Source: Myxococcales bacterium (GTDB lineage: Bacteria > Myxococcota > Myxococcia > Myxococcales > Myxococcaceae). From it: a stretch of 14,722 bases of DNA. The translations under genes and the position numbers were made by a program. Shown piece by piece: positions 14,354 through 14,722 of the stretch. Each line of letters opens with the position of its first letter. Within the stretch, counting starts at the first letter, position 1. Below the pieces are notes generated by a model. That model ran no database searches. It was not told the DNA's origin and was given only the letters and a program-made list of their open reading frames with translations. The stretch spans positions 1 to 14,722 of the forward strand of contig PMBV01000301.1 in NCBI GenBank assembly GCA_003153055.1. The letters run 5' to 3'.

Positions 14354-14407
14354 GGATTGGCAACGCGAATCTCACGACATCGACCACGGCTCTGTTCAAA
14401 AGGCAAT

Positions 14408-14426
14408 GTGGACTTGACGAGTCCAC
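14408..14426. promoter_or_regulatory. Operator-like 19-bp dyad 1, IscR-like core
   Basis: GTGGACTTGACGAGTCCAC is a perfect 7-bp inverted repeat around five bases. Its inner core GACT-N5-AGTC matches the core of the E. coli IscR type 1 site consensus; the flanks do not. It overlaps the candidate -35 box TTGACG (14414-14419) of the iscS promoter, the position expected of a repressor site. A second, similar dyad lies 45 bases downstream, centre to centre. Confidence 0.6.
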
Positions 14427-14443
14427 CATGCGCTCGGTAGATC
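14414..14443 (+). promoter_or_regulatory. Candidate iscS promoter
   Basis: TTGACG (14414-14419, 5 of 6) is followed after 18 bases by TAGATC (14438-14443, 3 of 6), giving a start near 14450 and a leader of about 40 bases before the ATG at 14492. The -35 box sits inside dyad 1. The -10 is weak, consistent with a regulated promoter, but the call is tentative. Confidence 0.4.
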
Positions 14444-14452
14444 GGAGTTAAA

Positions 14453-14471
14453 GCGGACCGGATAGGTCCAC
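14453..14471. promoter_or_regulatory. Operator-like 19-bp dyad 2
   Basis: GCGGACCGGATAGGTCCAC has perfect 5-bp inner arms (GGACC / GGTCC) around five bases, and aligns column by column with dyad 1 as GYGGACY-N5-RGTCCAC. It lies at and just after the predicted iscS transcription start, 20 bases before the start codon. Together with dyad 1 it also creates a 10-bp perfect inverted repeat, CAATGTGGAC (14404-14413) with GTCCACATTG (14466-14475). Confidence 0.55.
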
Positions 14472-14491
14472 ATTGCTGGGAGCTGCTTCGG

Positions 14492-14722
14492 ATGGCCGTG
14501 AAACTTCCAATCTACATGGACAATCACGCGACGACGCCGGTCGACCCCCGGGTTCGCGATGCGATGGCGCCGTACCTGGCGGAGGACTTCGGCAACGCGG
14601 CCTCGCGGAACCACGTCTTCGGCTGGAAGGCCGAGGCGGCGGTTGACAAGGCCCGCAAGCAGATCGCCGCGCTCATCGGGGCCTCCGACAAGGAGATCAT
14701 CTTCACCTCCGGCGCCACCGAG
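14492..14722 (+). CDS. iscS: Cysteine desulfurase IscS, N-terminal part (runs off right edge)
   Basis: Pyridoxal-phosphate enzyme that removes sulfur from cysteine to supply Fe-S cluster assembly and tRNA thiolation. The first 77 codons are present: [17 protein letters not shown] (residues 5-21) is the IscS/NifS N-terminal signature, [25 protein letters not shown] follows, and [10 protein letters not shown] reaches the edge. The PLP lysine and catalytic cysteine lie beyond it. ATG at 14492 has GGGAG about 9 bases upstream; an internal ATG nine codons in is less likely because conserved KLPIY would be lost. The upstream region carries two IscR-like dyads. No iscR gene is seen directly upstream, where it would usually be, since dsbD lies there divergently. 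Confidence 0.94.
   Translation, partial: MAVKLPIYMDNHATTPVDPRVRDAMAPYLAEDFGNAASRNHVFGWKAEAAVDKARKQIAALIGASDKEIIFTSGATE

Noticed and set aside
14290..14406. 39-residue N-terminal extension of dsbD starting at 14406
   Set aside because: The extension is charged and not signal-like, while ATG at 14289 has a good ribosome site and begins just before a hydrophobic helix.
1..14722. tRNA, rRNA, CRISPR arrays, insertion sequences, phage genes
   Set aside because: No cloverleaf, rRNA segment, regularly spaced repeats, transposase-like or phage-like proteins were found. Gene content and base composition look like ordinary chromosome throughout.

Overview
The window is high-GC DNA with dense genes and short gaps. 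It most likely comes from a member of the Myxococcota (former Deltaproteobacteria). The clues are a tandem pair of small ribbon-helix-helix-like proteins resembling the myxobacterial TIGR04563 family, a secreted protein with a PEGA-like segment, a cysteine-rich protein with MopE-type Asp/Cys repeats, a PlsB-type acyltransferase, and frequent GTG starts. The phylum call rests on these families; no rRNA or lineage marker is present, so the genus cannot be named.

Layout. Positions 1-1481 (minus strand): tilS (tRNA-Ile lysidine synthase) followed by the 5' end of ftsH (membrane AAA protease), which runs off the left edge. Positions 1482-1840: no protein gene. This stretch holds a candidate plus-strand small RNA locus, with a plausible promoter near 1517-1545, three consecutive hairpins and a strong intrinsic terminator ending at 1728, and then a separate promoter near 1765-1793. 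Positions 1841-2226: two tandem paralogous small DNA-binding-type proteins, joined by a TGATG stop/start overlap. Positions 2227-2361: a 135-base gap with no clear element.

Positions 2362-7165 (plus): a pentose phosphate operon, zwf-opcA-pgl-gnd. The first three genes are joined by 4-base GTGA overlaps and gnd follows after 15 bases. Together they encode glucose-6-phosphate dehydrogenase, its assembly/activator protein, 6-phosphogluconolactonase and 6-phosphogluconate dehydrogenase, the complete oxidative branch giving NADPH and ribulose-5-phosphate. About 40-50 bases later comes a ChaN-like protein with a large uncharacterised C-terminal half. After another 58 bases comes plsB (glycerol-3-phosphate acyltransferase), coupled by GTGA overlaps to a secreted PEGA-like protein and a cysteine-rich MopE-like exported protein. 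NADPH supply and phospholipid synthesis are metabolically linked, but whether all these genes share a transcript cannot be told from sequence.

Positions 12895-14289 (minus): a DsbD/ScdA-type transmembrane thiol reductant carrier, ending 3 bases from the convergent cysteine-rich gene. Positions 14290-14491: a divergent regulatory region with two matching 19-bp dyads of the form GYGGACY-N5-RGTCCAC, one overlapping a candidate -35 box. The dyad core of the first copy (GACT-N5-AGTC) is that of an E. coli IscR type 1 site. From 14492 the 5' end of iscS (cysteine desulfurase) runs off the right edge.

The items most worth following up are the 1517-1728 RNA candidate, including an 18-nt loop containing CCUCC, and the dyad operator pair in front of iscS.
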